Positions 52,036 through 64,000 of a DNA stretch of 64,000 nucleotides are shown in pieces (position 1 is the stretch's first letter; every line of letters begins with the position of its first letter). The translations under genes were made by a program, and so were the position numbers. A model generated the notes under the pieces. That model was not told the origin of the DNA. It was given only the letters and a program-made list of their open reading frames with translations, and searched no databases. Origin of the DNA: Campylorhamphus procurvoides (Eukaryota; Chordata; Aves; Passeriformes; Dendrocolaptidae); NCBI GenBank assembly GCA_013396655.1, contig WBMV01004462.1:62001-126000 (forward strand). Direction: 5' to 3'.

Positions 52036-55000
52036 GTGTGACCTTCATGCAGGCAGCCATGGAGAGACAACAGGCAGTTTGCAATGATTCCTTGCAGCCG
52101 TCACCATACAGACGACACCAGAGAAAGGCAAGGCAAGGGAAAGCTCCTGGTTTATGATTTTTCAACATACTAGCTTACTCTGTGAGCAGCTGTGTAGGAA
52201 CTGAGGCCCATGTTATCTTAAACACTGCCCCAAACTCTCTAGCAGTCACTCAGCCACAGGCACAACCACTGGCAATTCCAACCCTCAGAGGTGGAACAAT
52301 GGCTTCCTTAAGTAAGAGTAAGCAAAATGGTTCTTATTTCCAAAACTGCTCTAACTACTGGGCTTCCAGGTGTTTTCTGTGGGATCTACATGCAAGGGGA
52401 TTTCCTGCAGAACCACAGCCTTCTAACTGCAATTTGAAGATTCAAAGGGGATTTGATTTTTTGCTGGAATTTCTTCAGCTGAAATGAGTAAGATGTTTTT
52501 TGTCTGCAGTAGAGCACATTATAGAGTATCATTAGGTTTATTTTTGAGTTGGAAATACAGGAAATGGAGCTTTTTAGGCAAACTTCCAGAGTAAACACAT
52601 ATCACCATATGCAGCCAGGGAGTCAAGTTGCTACTTTCTAGGGAAATAGCAGAAATAAGTATGAAACTACCCTATCCCTTTAATGGACTTTTAAAAATTA
52701 TTCCCTCAAGCTGCATATGGGTGACTTTGAATCCATTGTTATATCTTTAGAGTGTGCTTGGTTCCTGGTACAGGAAGTAATAACTGCAAAGCAAACAAAT
52801 GCCTTAATTAAACCAGCACACGAGGAGAGACAAAGGTGATGTCATAGTATTACATGCAATGGCACTAGAAATATTAATGAAGCATTAGTCAGTAGCAAGT
52901 ACTTTCAAGATATGGCAACAACATCTATGTAATCATCCAGAGTTTCTACTAAAAAAAACACATTAAAAGGAAACACTGCAAAGTTCCTCAGGCTAAACAG
53001 GATGTCTGATGCCTTAGTTGAAAAAGTTTTGTGGTAAAGGGACAAGGACATGGAACAAAATCCTGCTCCATGTGAAGGTGTGAGCTATTTCTGGTAAAGT
53101 GAATTCCTGACTGCTATGTATACCTGTACTCTGCTACTACCTGTCTATAGGAGTATGAACAAGGGACAGGAGGATAACATTTATTTGGTTCTTTGTATGT
53201 ATTACCTTATATATACTGCATGTATCATTTCATATATACAGATGCTCTGACATTGGTTAAGGTAAGTAAGAAATATATCTTTCTGACTCAGCACTTTCTC
53301 AGTCATAAGCCACTTACCAGTTTATGATCACAGCTAAGAAAAGCTGCAAAAGCCAAGCAAAATGAGAAGAAAATCAGGCTTATGGCATTAAGAGACTGCC
53401 ATATCCTACATGAAATTTGCTGAGGCTATGATCTTCAGCAGAGCATCCATGTCCTGTGGTGGTCTTGTTGAACAGGCTGCCTCTGCTGTTGATGTACTTG
53501 CTCCTATGCAAATGACTGCAACATAAGACTGCATTTCTTTTCCTGACACTGTGTAGAAATAAATCACTTACTGTGGGTTTTTTCAAAGCTGGTTGTCAGG
53601 GGTTTAGGAAAATAATGATTTATTAGAACAGAACCTAAAAATATATCAGCGGCATTGAGAATAAGATCTTGACAGGAGGCTTCACAGTGGCTGGCATATC
53701 CTCTCCCTTCCTGCACACATAGGATGACAGGAAGCATCACCTCCTTGGGCAGCAATAGCTGTGGTTCACTTACTCCTGCCCTCCACCTATCCCTGCTGGG
53801 TCTCATGGTTAAAAGTCTTCTTTAGTCTGAAAATGTCACAGGCAAAACCTGAAGTTTTTATTGGCGATAGTGTTTGCTTTGTGGCTCGGGGCAGGAGAAG
53901 TGTTTCAGTGAATTCAAACTCTGTTATGAAGAAAAGTAGAAAGTGATGTTAGAAAAGTGAATCTTTTTAAGGGTTTGGTGAATCTCAGTATGGTTTTTGA
54001 ATCAATGAGTAGCATAACAAACCCTGAAGCAGAAGCTAGAGCTCACTCTCATTCCACATCTTTTCTATACTGCTCTCTATTGCAATTAACTTCATGTGTC
54101 AAGCTGACAGAATGTTTATTCTTATGGTTTTTATATTGAATTGAAACTGGGCCTGAAGAACTGTGCCAGTAAATCAAAACTGTATCACATTATATTTACA
54201 CATAGAGTCTGTATTTCTCCTATAACAGTTTGAAGACTCACCAATTCTTTTTTTAAAATTTTTTGTTGTTGTTGTTCTTGTCCCTGCATGTTAGAAGATC
54301 GAAAAGGTCTAATAAAATGCAGATGTAGGAATTTTTTTTTTTAATCGAGACCACATGAGCCACTAGCAAACAGCAGATAACTGTTTGAAATATATGATTT
54401 GTAAGCAGCTTTAGAGACAACGTATTCCAGATGACTGGCTATATGACTGGCTACTTCTCACTTGCTAAATGATACAGTTCTGAACTCATCCTCTCTACTT
54501 AAACCTGGAATTATGGTGTGAACTGTCTCAATGGCTGGTGTTGTGTCGGATGAAAAAGGTCAGATTATCTGGGTTACTCATTTCATCGTCTTCCTTCAAT
54601 AGAAGTCTGCTCTGACTTTTTGTCTCTTGCATTACTCTAAAATAGTTTTATTTTTACATAATATATTCCTTCTTAAAAAGACAAACACCAAATACTAAAG
54701 ACAAAAGAATCATATTATTAAGAAAATCCTATTTCAAAATACGAAATAAAAACTTCAGGTTCCTCAAACACACAGGTGGAATTGCTACAGTTGCAGAAGT
54801 AATATCAGCAAGAAAAATCACAATTCTGGGAAATGCCATTACTGTTGCAAGTTTGATTGCGGGGGGTTTTCTCCTAATACAAGATCAGTCAGTATTTTGA
54901 TTATGTTTCTATCTTGAAAGAAAGTTTAGGTCACATATCCAGAAGCAGCATAGAGATTTCTAATCCGATATATAGGTCAGAAGTACTGTCACAGGAATCT

Positions 55001-56958
55001 AGTCCCTGCAGGTGTGTGTCCTTGTGTATATGTGAATTCCTGGGAGCTGAATTATATGGCTTACCATTAGGTTCAGTGATGTAATACAAAGCTTTCTTTT
55101 CTTCTGTTCTTAATAAATTGACTAGCAAGCAGTACTCCAATGGACTAAACTGGAGCAAGATACTGGTGCTAGGTCGTTTCAAGCAGACTAAACACTACAG
55201 CATACCTTTTTTGTTCCTGAACATGGATGATAGAGAAATGCAAGAAGAATAATAGCTGCTGGAATACAGTTTGAAAAGAAAAAAATCTGAAAAAAACAGA
55301 CATCATATCACATCATGAGCAAGTGCTAATTTTATTTTTATCAGCAGTCAAAGAGTTTTCCAGAGGTGCCATATAGATTTGAAAGACAAGGAAACTGAAA
55401 GGGCAAATTCCTCATCACATTTTTACCTCTCTGGATTTATTTTAATGTACAGTGATGGAAACAAAAGGTATCTCTCTCTGTGTAGATATGCAAGGGAAAA
55501 CATTTCTGTTAGAGCCTTTGCTATAAGGTATTTTACATCACTGTACAGGAAGAAATCTAAGCCCTTAACTTTGAGGGTCTCTGGCAGTGGACCTAGCAGA
55601 ACATAGAATACATTTTTCAGTCTTTCCACATTCCCACCTCAATATATACTTAGGGAGAATTTAAAGTAATTGTCAGAATAGAAAGAGCTGCCAAAATAAC
55701 CAAAGGTTACTGTGCCATCATGACACATCATGACAAAACAAGCAATGAATTAGGACAGAATGGACTGAGGTTGTTCACCAGTTTATTGCTCTGTGTTTAT
55801 CCTACATGACGTTGAAACCTAGAACTTATGTGGTATGTCTTTACAATACAGTATAAGGTCTCAGAGAAGTTGACACTCATGATCACAGGGATAAAGAAGG
55901 ATGTGGGTACCTGCTGGTACACTGCAATGATTTGGATGGTGTCACCATTGTGAGGAATCAGGCAAAAAACTCCTTCAGAGAGCCCAGCAAAACTGAGACA
56001 GCTGGACTGACCAGTACATAAAGATGGGAACCAGCTCTGCATGACTTCTGCCCTCCCACCAAGACTGCCAGTCTCCTTTCCCAGGAACACCTTTCCTATG
56101 TATCCAATACTTGCCTAAAGATTAGCACTCAAATTGCTGTACTGCTGAGGTCTGGCAGAACTTGCTAGTCTGAAAGAAGGCATAAAACGAATGCTCAGAG
56201 TACAACATCAGGCTGGTGCATTTTTATTATTTCACCAGAAGCTTTAATTTTGTCTGACAGCAAGAGTTTCAACAGAACAAATGAGCATTTCCTTAGAGAC
56301 CCAGCGGAGTAGAGCTGCATGTATTGGCTGGTGGGAAGTGTTGAGCAGCAGGCTGGGTTCAGCTCTCTTGCAGGGCTGGTGTGTGTCATCCCCCATGATG
56401 CATGCTTCCTCTGGCATCCACTCTACCTCGGATCATCCTTTCAGAAAGGCTATGTGAACTCCACCAACACAGCCTAGGGGCTGCCAAAAAAAGCCACAAC
56501 CTTCTCACTTTGGGACAGCATCTGCTGAGTATTTTCTTGATTCTGAACACTGCAAGGTCTGCAGTTTTTCAACAACTGTTTTACTAGGGGAGGGAAAAGT
56601 CTTCAAATCTTTTGGGAAATCTCCAGACAACAATTTCCATTAATATTTTTTGAGGCAGTCTTGAACCCCTCATTGAATAGAATAAAATTCCCATAGTGTG
56701 TTCCAACTCCTGCAAAAGCCATTAACACAGACTTCTTTGAGCAGCACAGCTCTTTTGGCTAGAATACAGTATTTGCCCTGCAGACTATCTAACTGGATCC
56801 ATATAACTTGAATGTATCCCAGAAGAGTTATAAGGGGACTGAAATCTTTTAGCATGCTCTATTTTACCTTTAGATATGAGATCAACGTGGAATTTATTTA
56901 AATATAAAATGCTGCTATCTTGTCTTACATTTTAGCAATTACCTCAAATGTTGTAGAG

Positions 56959-57014
56959 AAAAAAAAAAAAGAAAAGAAAAAAACCACTAAAACCAACAAA
57001 AACCAAAACCCCAC
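56959..57014. repeat. A run plus A/C-rich tract
   Basis: A run of about 13 A bases interrupted by G leads into AAACCACTAAAACCAAC and AAACCAAAACCCC units. It is the same type as the tracts at 46296-46387 and 63928-63970. Confidence 0.85.
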
Positions 57015-60000
57015 CTCAAGATAATATGTTGCCCATCCTCTAGTCTCTACAGAAAAACAGCAAAAGAACAATACGCAATTGGAGCTCTGTCACAGGGTGG
57101 CATAAAGGCAGTAGGTGAGATTTCAAATATTGCAGCCAGGTATTCCAGAATGAGTTGCAATTTGGTGGTGAAGTTTCTCGAGGTATCACAGATATGTACG
57201 AAAAATTATGTAGGCATTAAGGTATCCAATATGAGGGGCTACTTTTGAAAAATCTCATTGTGCTTGCTTTATCTTTGAAGTTATAAAGGTTTCTGAAGTG
57301 AAATGGAAAGGGATATTGGAGTCTCTCTGATCACCTCCACACCCTCACAAATTAGTAAGATAGAAAAGGCAATGAAGTGACAAGAAAGGGAGCTATGGGA
57401 CCATATGACCAACTGTTATTCTTCATGAGCCTTGAGAGAGGGAAGTGAATGAAAATATATATATTTCTATTTACAGATATGCTATGAATGCTGCAATTGT
57501 TAAGAACTTTCCATTATGACAACAAATCATTGCATTGAAAATATTTTGTGTTACCTTAGATACCTTAGATACACCTGAAATTTAGTGCAGACTCACTGGA
57601 TTCCCAAAAGCCTCTAACAAGTAAGTTAGAGTAAACCTGATACAAACTCACAAAAGAGTATTAAAAAGATCTTTGCTCTGAAGGCTCTTGATGTAATTCA
57701 CAGTAGTGAACCTCATGCTGCAATACACAGTTTAATAGTGGCAGTTCAGAAAAAGACATGGTTTAGTTGACCCCACTAGAATCCACTAATTGTATCTTGG
57801 CTATTGGATCTATTACAGAGAAGGAGCATATCCCTCAGTGTCCAGATGATGGAATTTGCTCACTATCTACATATGGAGATGCAGTATCTTGTAAGTATTT
57901 TCTTCTGCTTTTAACACTGTTCTCATAGTTGTTCTTAAACTTAGAAAGCTGGCTCTTAATGTGCTGTAGTCCAAATGCAGCCTGCCTGTGTAACTTCATT
58001 CCTTTCACTGTGTTCATCTATAATCACATATGTTTTATTAAACCAATTAGTTTGATGAAACCCATTAAAAATAAATTAGATTGTTGTCTATTGGCTGACT
58101 TACTTTTCTAATCCAAACATAATCATAAAAGACAAATTCAAATCAGATACAGTTTTGAAAGAGGTTTACAGGCCACACTTAAGAGCAACAGAAAGTAAAA
58201 ATATAAATAATAATCACTTCAATTGTATTAATTTTTCTTGTTTCTTAACAATAAGATCTAATTCCATACATGTTTCACATATTTAAATCCAGAGAAGTTT
58301 TATTAAAGTCAAAATACCAGAAGCTTTTAATTGTTCTTTCATCTGTTATGCTTTGAAGTGTTTCCTTTACGTACAAGGCAGCTTTCACATTATCAGTAAG
58401 TGCTTGCTTTGCACAAGCAATTAGAATAATGTCTGGAAGTGCTGTTAAAGGCCGCACTCATCTCTTGGAGAAATTAATTTGTTTAATGCTGTAAGTTGTG
58501 TTGAAATCTGTGAAACAATGTACTGTACATTCTGTACTCTCCAGCAGTCTGGAAGTTAAGAATTACATGTGGTGATGAAGTTATACTTCAGAAGCAGGTT
58601 TTTTTCCAATTCAGAGTAACGGTGCTTACCATTGCTCATCTCTGGTTAGTTTCTGGACAGGACTGCCAACACTGTAATGACACATGCCCCCCTACATTAC
58701 CACTATGTTTGTGAAATCTCATATAATCTCCAGGGACAGGGAGTTGCAAGCAGCAAACCACAAAATTCCCCAGCAATGTGTTGTTGAGCTTTCCCCTTAA
58801 AGGCTGTAAATTCAGAAAAACTTTAATCTACGTGAAGAACCGGGTCCATTCAAATACAGTCTGATTAGTCAGTCACAGTTTTAATTAAACCCTTCTGTCT
58901 CTGCTGTGAACTGTTTCTCTTATAGGTGATTTCTAAACTTCTACAAATGAGCTTTGTAGATGTTGCAACAGGCACAAGTGGACACAAAACCTGTGGACAC
59001 AAGTGGATATGAGACCCCCTGAGTTCATGAGCAATTTGCCAAGAAAAAAAACAGAATCTGCAACTGGGGCTCAGTTCCCCGAAGAATACAGCCAAGAACA
59101 GTGATTTGCCCTGTGAGCAATCACTGATGTTTTGTGAGGAACATTTTGTGAGCTGTTCATACTGCTCCTTTCCCTGCCCTTTCTTGCTTTTCCTTTTCTG
59201 AGAGAGGCAAAACACCGAATTTTGGCACCTATACTCATTGTCTTCTGGGGCAACCTCTGTTCATGTACTAGGCTTTGATTTAAATGAAAGAATAGGCAAA
59301 AAAAAAAATGGTAATGTTTGCATCTTGTTGCTGCACACATGGAGGAACCAAAGTAGAAAAAAGTGATTAAAGAAAAGAGTATGAGAGGGCTCTGGTTGAG
59401 ATTTGCAGATGTGCTGTCTAAATGCAAGATGGGAGTTTTAAAAATTAAATATGGACAATAACACTTTAAATATTAGTCATCAGGGAGATAAAATGAACTA
59501 CAGGTCCAGCAACAGGAATGTAATATCAACTGTTAGAATTAGTGGGAGGAAGCAAAGCCTCAGAAAAACATCAGTAGTTTTATCCAGTCCATGTTAAATA
59601 CAATCTAATAGCTGGGTATTGAGGAAGATATGTCAGATGGAGAGACCAAATGGAGGAATGACATCAAGGGCTATGAATTAGGGAAAAAAAGAATACTTGT
59701 GAACCACTTGTGAATGACACTAAGTAGTTAGTCATACAAGCAGATTAATCAATTCAAAGATGAAAGATCAAGAGCATAGATGTTACCGGGAAAAAATGTT
59801 GAAGGACAGTCCAGAACACAGAACTAGGGTCCTTTATAGTTTGTTTACAACAGAACTAATAAGAGCCATGAGAAGACATGTGCTTTGAGTGAAAACTGTG
59901 TTGGAAGTTCTCCCTTCATATCCACCTGGACAGGTCATGTTATAAAGGCTACAAAACCCCCACACATCTTCCTGCCTTATTTCTCTTGCACATTTTCCCC

Positions 60001-63000
60001 AAAGTAATGCAAGTTTTTGTTTCCTGGTACCCTTATAGTGTCTGATAGAAGTGGATTTTTTCAACACACTCTCTCATGGCTGAAAACTCTTGTAATTTTT
60101 TTGTATCCATGGGAAATTCTTGTTAATGGAGTGGGGACAGATCTGTCAATATGGAGGACTGTTATAAATCCCAGCTCATGCATGTCTATCTCATTGTTTC
60201 TGAAACACCAAACTGAATTATATTGCTGAATTGTTAAAATAAATCTGGCATGAAGAATACAAAGCAATAAAATCCTAATGTCCTAGTTAGACTAACAGAA
60301 TAATAAAGACCTTGATGTGAAGTTTTCACTGACAGATAATACATTTACGGAGCTGGTGGGTCTCTGTCCTCTCTTAACACAGATCCGTGGTCTCTAGGAG
60401 AACCACACAAAGCTTGTGGAAGTCAAGATGATTCTTTTTACTGTCTTCAGGCCTTGTTTTCAGTGATATAAATGCAGCAGCTGGCAAGCTTATGTAAACT
60501 CCTGTAAATTGTCAAGATTTATAAGCTAGGTCAGAAAACCAGGTAAATTATACTGTACAGGGAAATATTCTGTGTTGATTTGTAAACTCAAACTGGTCAA
60601 AGCTACATACATGCCGTTGCTTACCAGGGAAATAATTAAAAACAGGCTGCAGCATCTGCTGAACTCTGTTACGGAAGAATTTGTGCTTTCAGTTCTCAGC
60701 ATATCCTGCATTCATGGGAAGAAGTTATTCAAAACAGGAAAGTATTTTTTCTCACATAATTATGGTGACAGAGAAGTACATTTGTTTAGTTTTATTTTCT
60801 TCTGAAAGCTGTTCTACACATTTTAATATTAATGTTCTAAATATTGCCATTTTACCCGTCTTTCATAATATGTCACTAACACATTCTTTCCTAAATCACA
60901 AGTCACAATAAAAACATGATAAATTAGCTTCCAGTTCACAGCATGCAAGAAACTGTATGTTCTAGTTCTCATCAACATAGAAATAAACAGTGTGGCTATT
61001 AGAAGACAAAAAGTCCTCTGTCTCTTAAGTAATTCTCTACATCATAATGGTGCGCACTGCTGAAAAAATTGTTATTCCTCACACAAGGTATATTTTTCAG
61101 TACTTACAGAGTCCCCTTGACTAAAAGTTAAATATTGCCTCAATGAATCTACAGGAATTTACACATTGTACTTTTGTTATGTTGATCTCTGTTTCAGAGT
61201 TTCAGTATTGGCCTTTATTGGGCCTTAATAGCCTTTGGTACAGTTTCTGGAAAGTCAAGGTAATGAGAAGTCGGAGGCTTTCAAAACTTCCATGCACGAT
61301 ACCAACCAGCATCAGACAGGCCCAAGTGACTTAGACTGGATTGTATTTTTGTGCCAAAATGTCCCTGAAATTTGGACCTATTGTCTTGAGAAGCTCTTTA
61401 CCAAGCATAGTCATTGTAATATGCTGCTGTCAAAGTGTGGAGTCTTCCTGGTCTCAGTTTAGCTGAAACATCTGTAAACTGATTGGTCCTTGCCCCAGCT
61501 CTTCCCACACTGATCTTCTCTGACATTGTCCAAATTGACAGAAGTTTTCTTTTACTCTGCCTTAAGAGACCATATCAACTTCTTAGTGATCATTCCTTTT
61601 CCTGAACGTTTATACTGCAATCATTTTCATCTAGCCCTTCCCTGCCAAGGCCCTTCACTTCAGAATGCCTCCAGGCTCTGACATCTGTAGGGATAATTTG
61701 GCAGAATACAATTCTTGTTTCACTTAAGCTCATTCCTCCAAAAGACCTACTAAGAAAGTAAAAATAAGTACAAAATGGATTAAATGTTGATTTTTGACTA
61801 ATAGAATCACAATGGTGGGATACTGAACAGACCTGTAAAAGTAAAATTGAATCTTAAATTATAGGATATTAATCATTTCAAAAATATTTAGACAAAACAC
61901 TTCCAGTCCATTTGAGAACTGACAAGTGATAACTGAAATAAGGTAAATCTTTTTTCAGGACGCGAGACACTCAGACACTTTAAATGCAAAATAATTATAT
62001 TTCACCTAAAATACAACTATATCTTATAACAAGTCTGCTTATATCAAAATAATTACCATTTCATGAAACGGGAAACTGGAACCCATGCCCATGGTTGTCT
62101 TTAGGCTTTCAGACTCTTGCATTTATGCAGATAGCATAAGACCAAGAAGTTAACTGCTCAGATCTTTTGGAGAAGGTGCATAGACTATTCACACAGTACA
62201 GAAAATCAAGTCTAGTCATCAGATTTCAAGAAGGATATGTACTACTCCAAATTAATAAGTAAGCTAGCATTGTTCTAAACATTTTAAAATGTATTTCCAA
62301 TGATCACACAAATCTTTCAAGAATAAGGTAAATTCTTGGACTTCTAGGATCAGTATAAATTTATATTATGTTGCATAAACATATATTTATGCAGGGATTA
62401 TGGCAATTAGCAGCAGTTCATAGACTATATATCACATTTACATATTTGACTCTAACATATTTTCTAAGTAGTTAGCATTACAGAATCTACGTTGTTAATT
62501 ACTATTGAAAATGCAATCTACTGATTACTGGATGTCAAATATCCTTTCTGTCAGTTTACAATGTCTTTCAAATTCTGCTTAATATCAGAGACATACTCTA
62601 GCTTCAGCTTCAAATCTTGCAAAAATCCATAAAAGTCTCTGATTCAGTCCTCAGTGAAGTTAACACGCATCCCAGAAATGCAAGAACAGAAACAACAGCT
62701 GACCATGGGTTAAAAAACTATTTAGCTGAAAGGGATGTCACCTTGCATCTAAGTTTTTGAGGCACAGAAATGTGATTTAGTTAGAAAAAAATTTAGTTGG
62801 AAAAAATAGGCAGGTCTGTCCTATGATATGGCAGATTGCCATCTCCATCTCCTTTGTTATTGAGTTCCAGAATTATTCAGCAATTCCCCCTTCATCCACT
62901 ACTACTGTTTTTGTAAACAAAAAGAGGGTTATACTGCAAATTATTATTTATTGCATTTGTTTAGACTTCAGAAAAACATGAGAATCCTCCTAGACATTCT

Positions 63001-63810
63001 AATTAGCAGGTGATGTAGCAAGATGCAAGAGAACTTTTCTACAAAACCCCAAAGTATGTTGTGAACATGAGGCATAAGCAGTTGCTTAGGATAATAAAAA
63101 TCCTTTCTATACCCAAAAATATGCTAGAAGACTGTGGAGTCACTTCTTTGGCTGATGAGCTGTGTGGGGAAACCTTTCCTGACACTGCACCTCAACATTT
63201 GGTGGTGGTGGCTTGCAGCGTAGAGACATCCTGGTTGCCTTGGGCATTTCTGGCTCATCCTGGCTCTAGCAACGAAGCCTGGTGAATGGCAGCTTTGGTA
63301 GTGCTGAGGCTCTTCTATACCCATCATTCAGTGCAAACTCTCTTAGTTAATAGTTATGCTTGTAAAGCTGCTAACTTCATTAGGTGCAACAAACATCTTC
63401 CATCATCAGAAGCCCCTGCAGGAAGAAGGAAGATCAGCTCTATTGTAGGGAAAATCAGACTCTGTTGCTCAAGTGCTCTGAATTGGCCTCTCTCTCAGGG
63501 GACTTAGTATTCATGGGTCTGCAGTTCTCACAGATATAAACCAAGTGGTTTTCCAATAAAACTGCTGAACTTGTAACAAGAAAGTCTCAATGCCTGAGAA
63601 TTCATTATACCAGTTTTTCAGCCCAAGATCCCTATCTGTGGGGGCTGTGCTGCTTCTCTCTGCTTATGCTTGGCTCTTTGATTTGCTGTAGATTTCTATC
63701 CATAATCCTGGGAATGTACAGGAACCATTTTTACCAGATACCTCAGAGACAGTTTCCAGGCACCTGAGCTTTGAAAATTTGTGAATTTATACTTTCTGAG
63801 GGGAGGGGGA

Positions 63811-63838
63811 AATAAAAATATAAATAAATAAATAAATA
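63811..63838 (+). repeat. (AAAT)n microsatellite
   Basis: The repeat runs for about seven AAAT units, the first two imperfect, and directly follows a G-rich GAGGGGAGGGGGA patch at 63798-63810. Confidence 0.92.
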
Positions 63839-63927
63839 GGGTATGCTTGCTGTGAACAGAAGCTGCTAATTTTCCAAAGTCAGATTAAACACTTTGTCTG
63901 AAATTTCAATTGTATATTTTCCATTAA

Positions 63928-63970
63928 AGAAAAAAAAAACTCAAAACAAAACAAAAATCCAAACCACAAA
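63928..63970. repeat. A/C-rich low-complexity tract
   Basis: An A run is followed by CTCAAAACAAAACAAAAATCC and AAACCACAAA units, matching the composition of the other CAAAC tracts in the window. Confidence 0.85.
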
Positions 63971-64000
63971 GCAGTCAACTAAGTTTCTGAAAACATATCA

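Larger units (their letters stand above)
52036..64000. other. Unique AT-rich non-coding stretch
   Basis: No gene is supported. Frames such as minus 55797-56090 (97 codons), minus 58865-59215 (116 codons) and minus 59071-59427 (118 codons) have no motif that I can name. Simple sequence: a (GTT)n patch at 54264-54276, an A run with A/C tract at 56959-57014, a second A/C tract at 63928-63970, and an AAAT microsatellite at 63811-63838. No CR1 tail occurs in this last 12 kb. Confidence 0.6.

Noticed and set aside
59071..59427. 118-codon minus-strand frame overlapping another of 116 codons
   Set aside because: Two overlapping frames without motifs, with runs of Phe and Lys/Arg from low-complexity DNA.
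1..64000. CRISPR arrays, operons, bacterial promoters or terminators
   Set aside because: The window is vertebrate nuclear DNA by its CR1 content; no regularly spaced repeats or compact gene arrays occur.

Overview
The window looks like ordinary non-coding DNA from a bird nuclear genome. The evidence is a set of 5'-truncated CR1 LINE copies, most ending in the CTATGATTCTATG-type tail typical of CR1, set in AT-rich, intron-poor-looking sequence with no recognisable exons. CR1 also occurs in turtles and crocodilians. The low repeat load, lack of SINEs and CR1 dominance favour a bird. A passerine is possible, but I could not confirm this.

I found no host protein-coding gene, rRNA or tRNA. Open frames reach at most about 130 codons, and the longest of them either lie inside CR1 or LTR sequence or show no family signature. 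The window is best read as intergenic desert or the inside of a very long intron.

Layout: 1-7065 unique AT-rich DNA; 7066-7682 a CR1 3' end on the minus strand; 7683-13042 unique; 13043-13659 a GC-richer LTR on the minus strand with a likely retroviral internal remnant beside it (13660-~14005); 14191-14421 a short plus-strand CR1 tail; 14422-34038 a long unique stretch; 34039-34204 another short CR1 tail; 39112-41536 a CR1 cluster that holds a decayed reverse-transcriptase region, is split by a 434-bp solo LTR (39578-40011), and is followed directly by a second CR1 3' end; 42441-42468 a GGGA microsatellite; 47155-47917 a CR1 with a large internal deletion; 50403-50474 an 18-bp minisatellite; 51453-52035 a weak LTR-like segment; and unique DNA to the end.

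No genes act together here. What the window records is a history of insertions: CR1 first, then an LTR element into CR1 followed by loss of its body, plus a separate degraded retroviral 3' end. I saw no convincing undescribed system. The most informative items are the nested solo LTR, the LTR with internal remnant at 13 kb, the mosaic CR1 cluster, and the recurrent GTTTG/CAAAC tracts. CR1 and LTR family statements rest on remembered consensus features, not on a database search.
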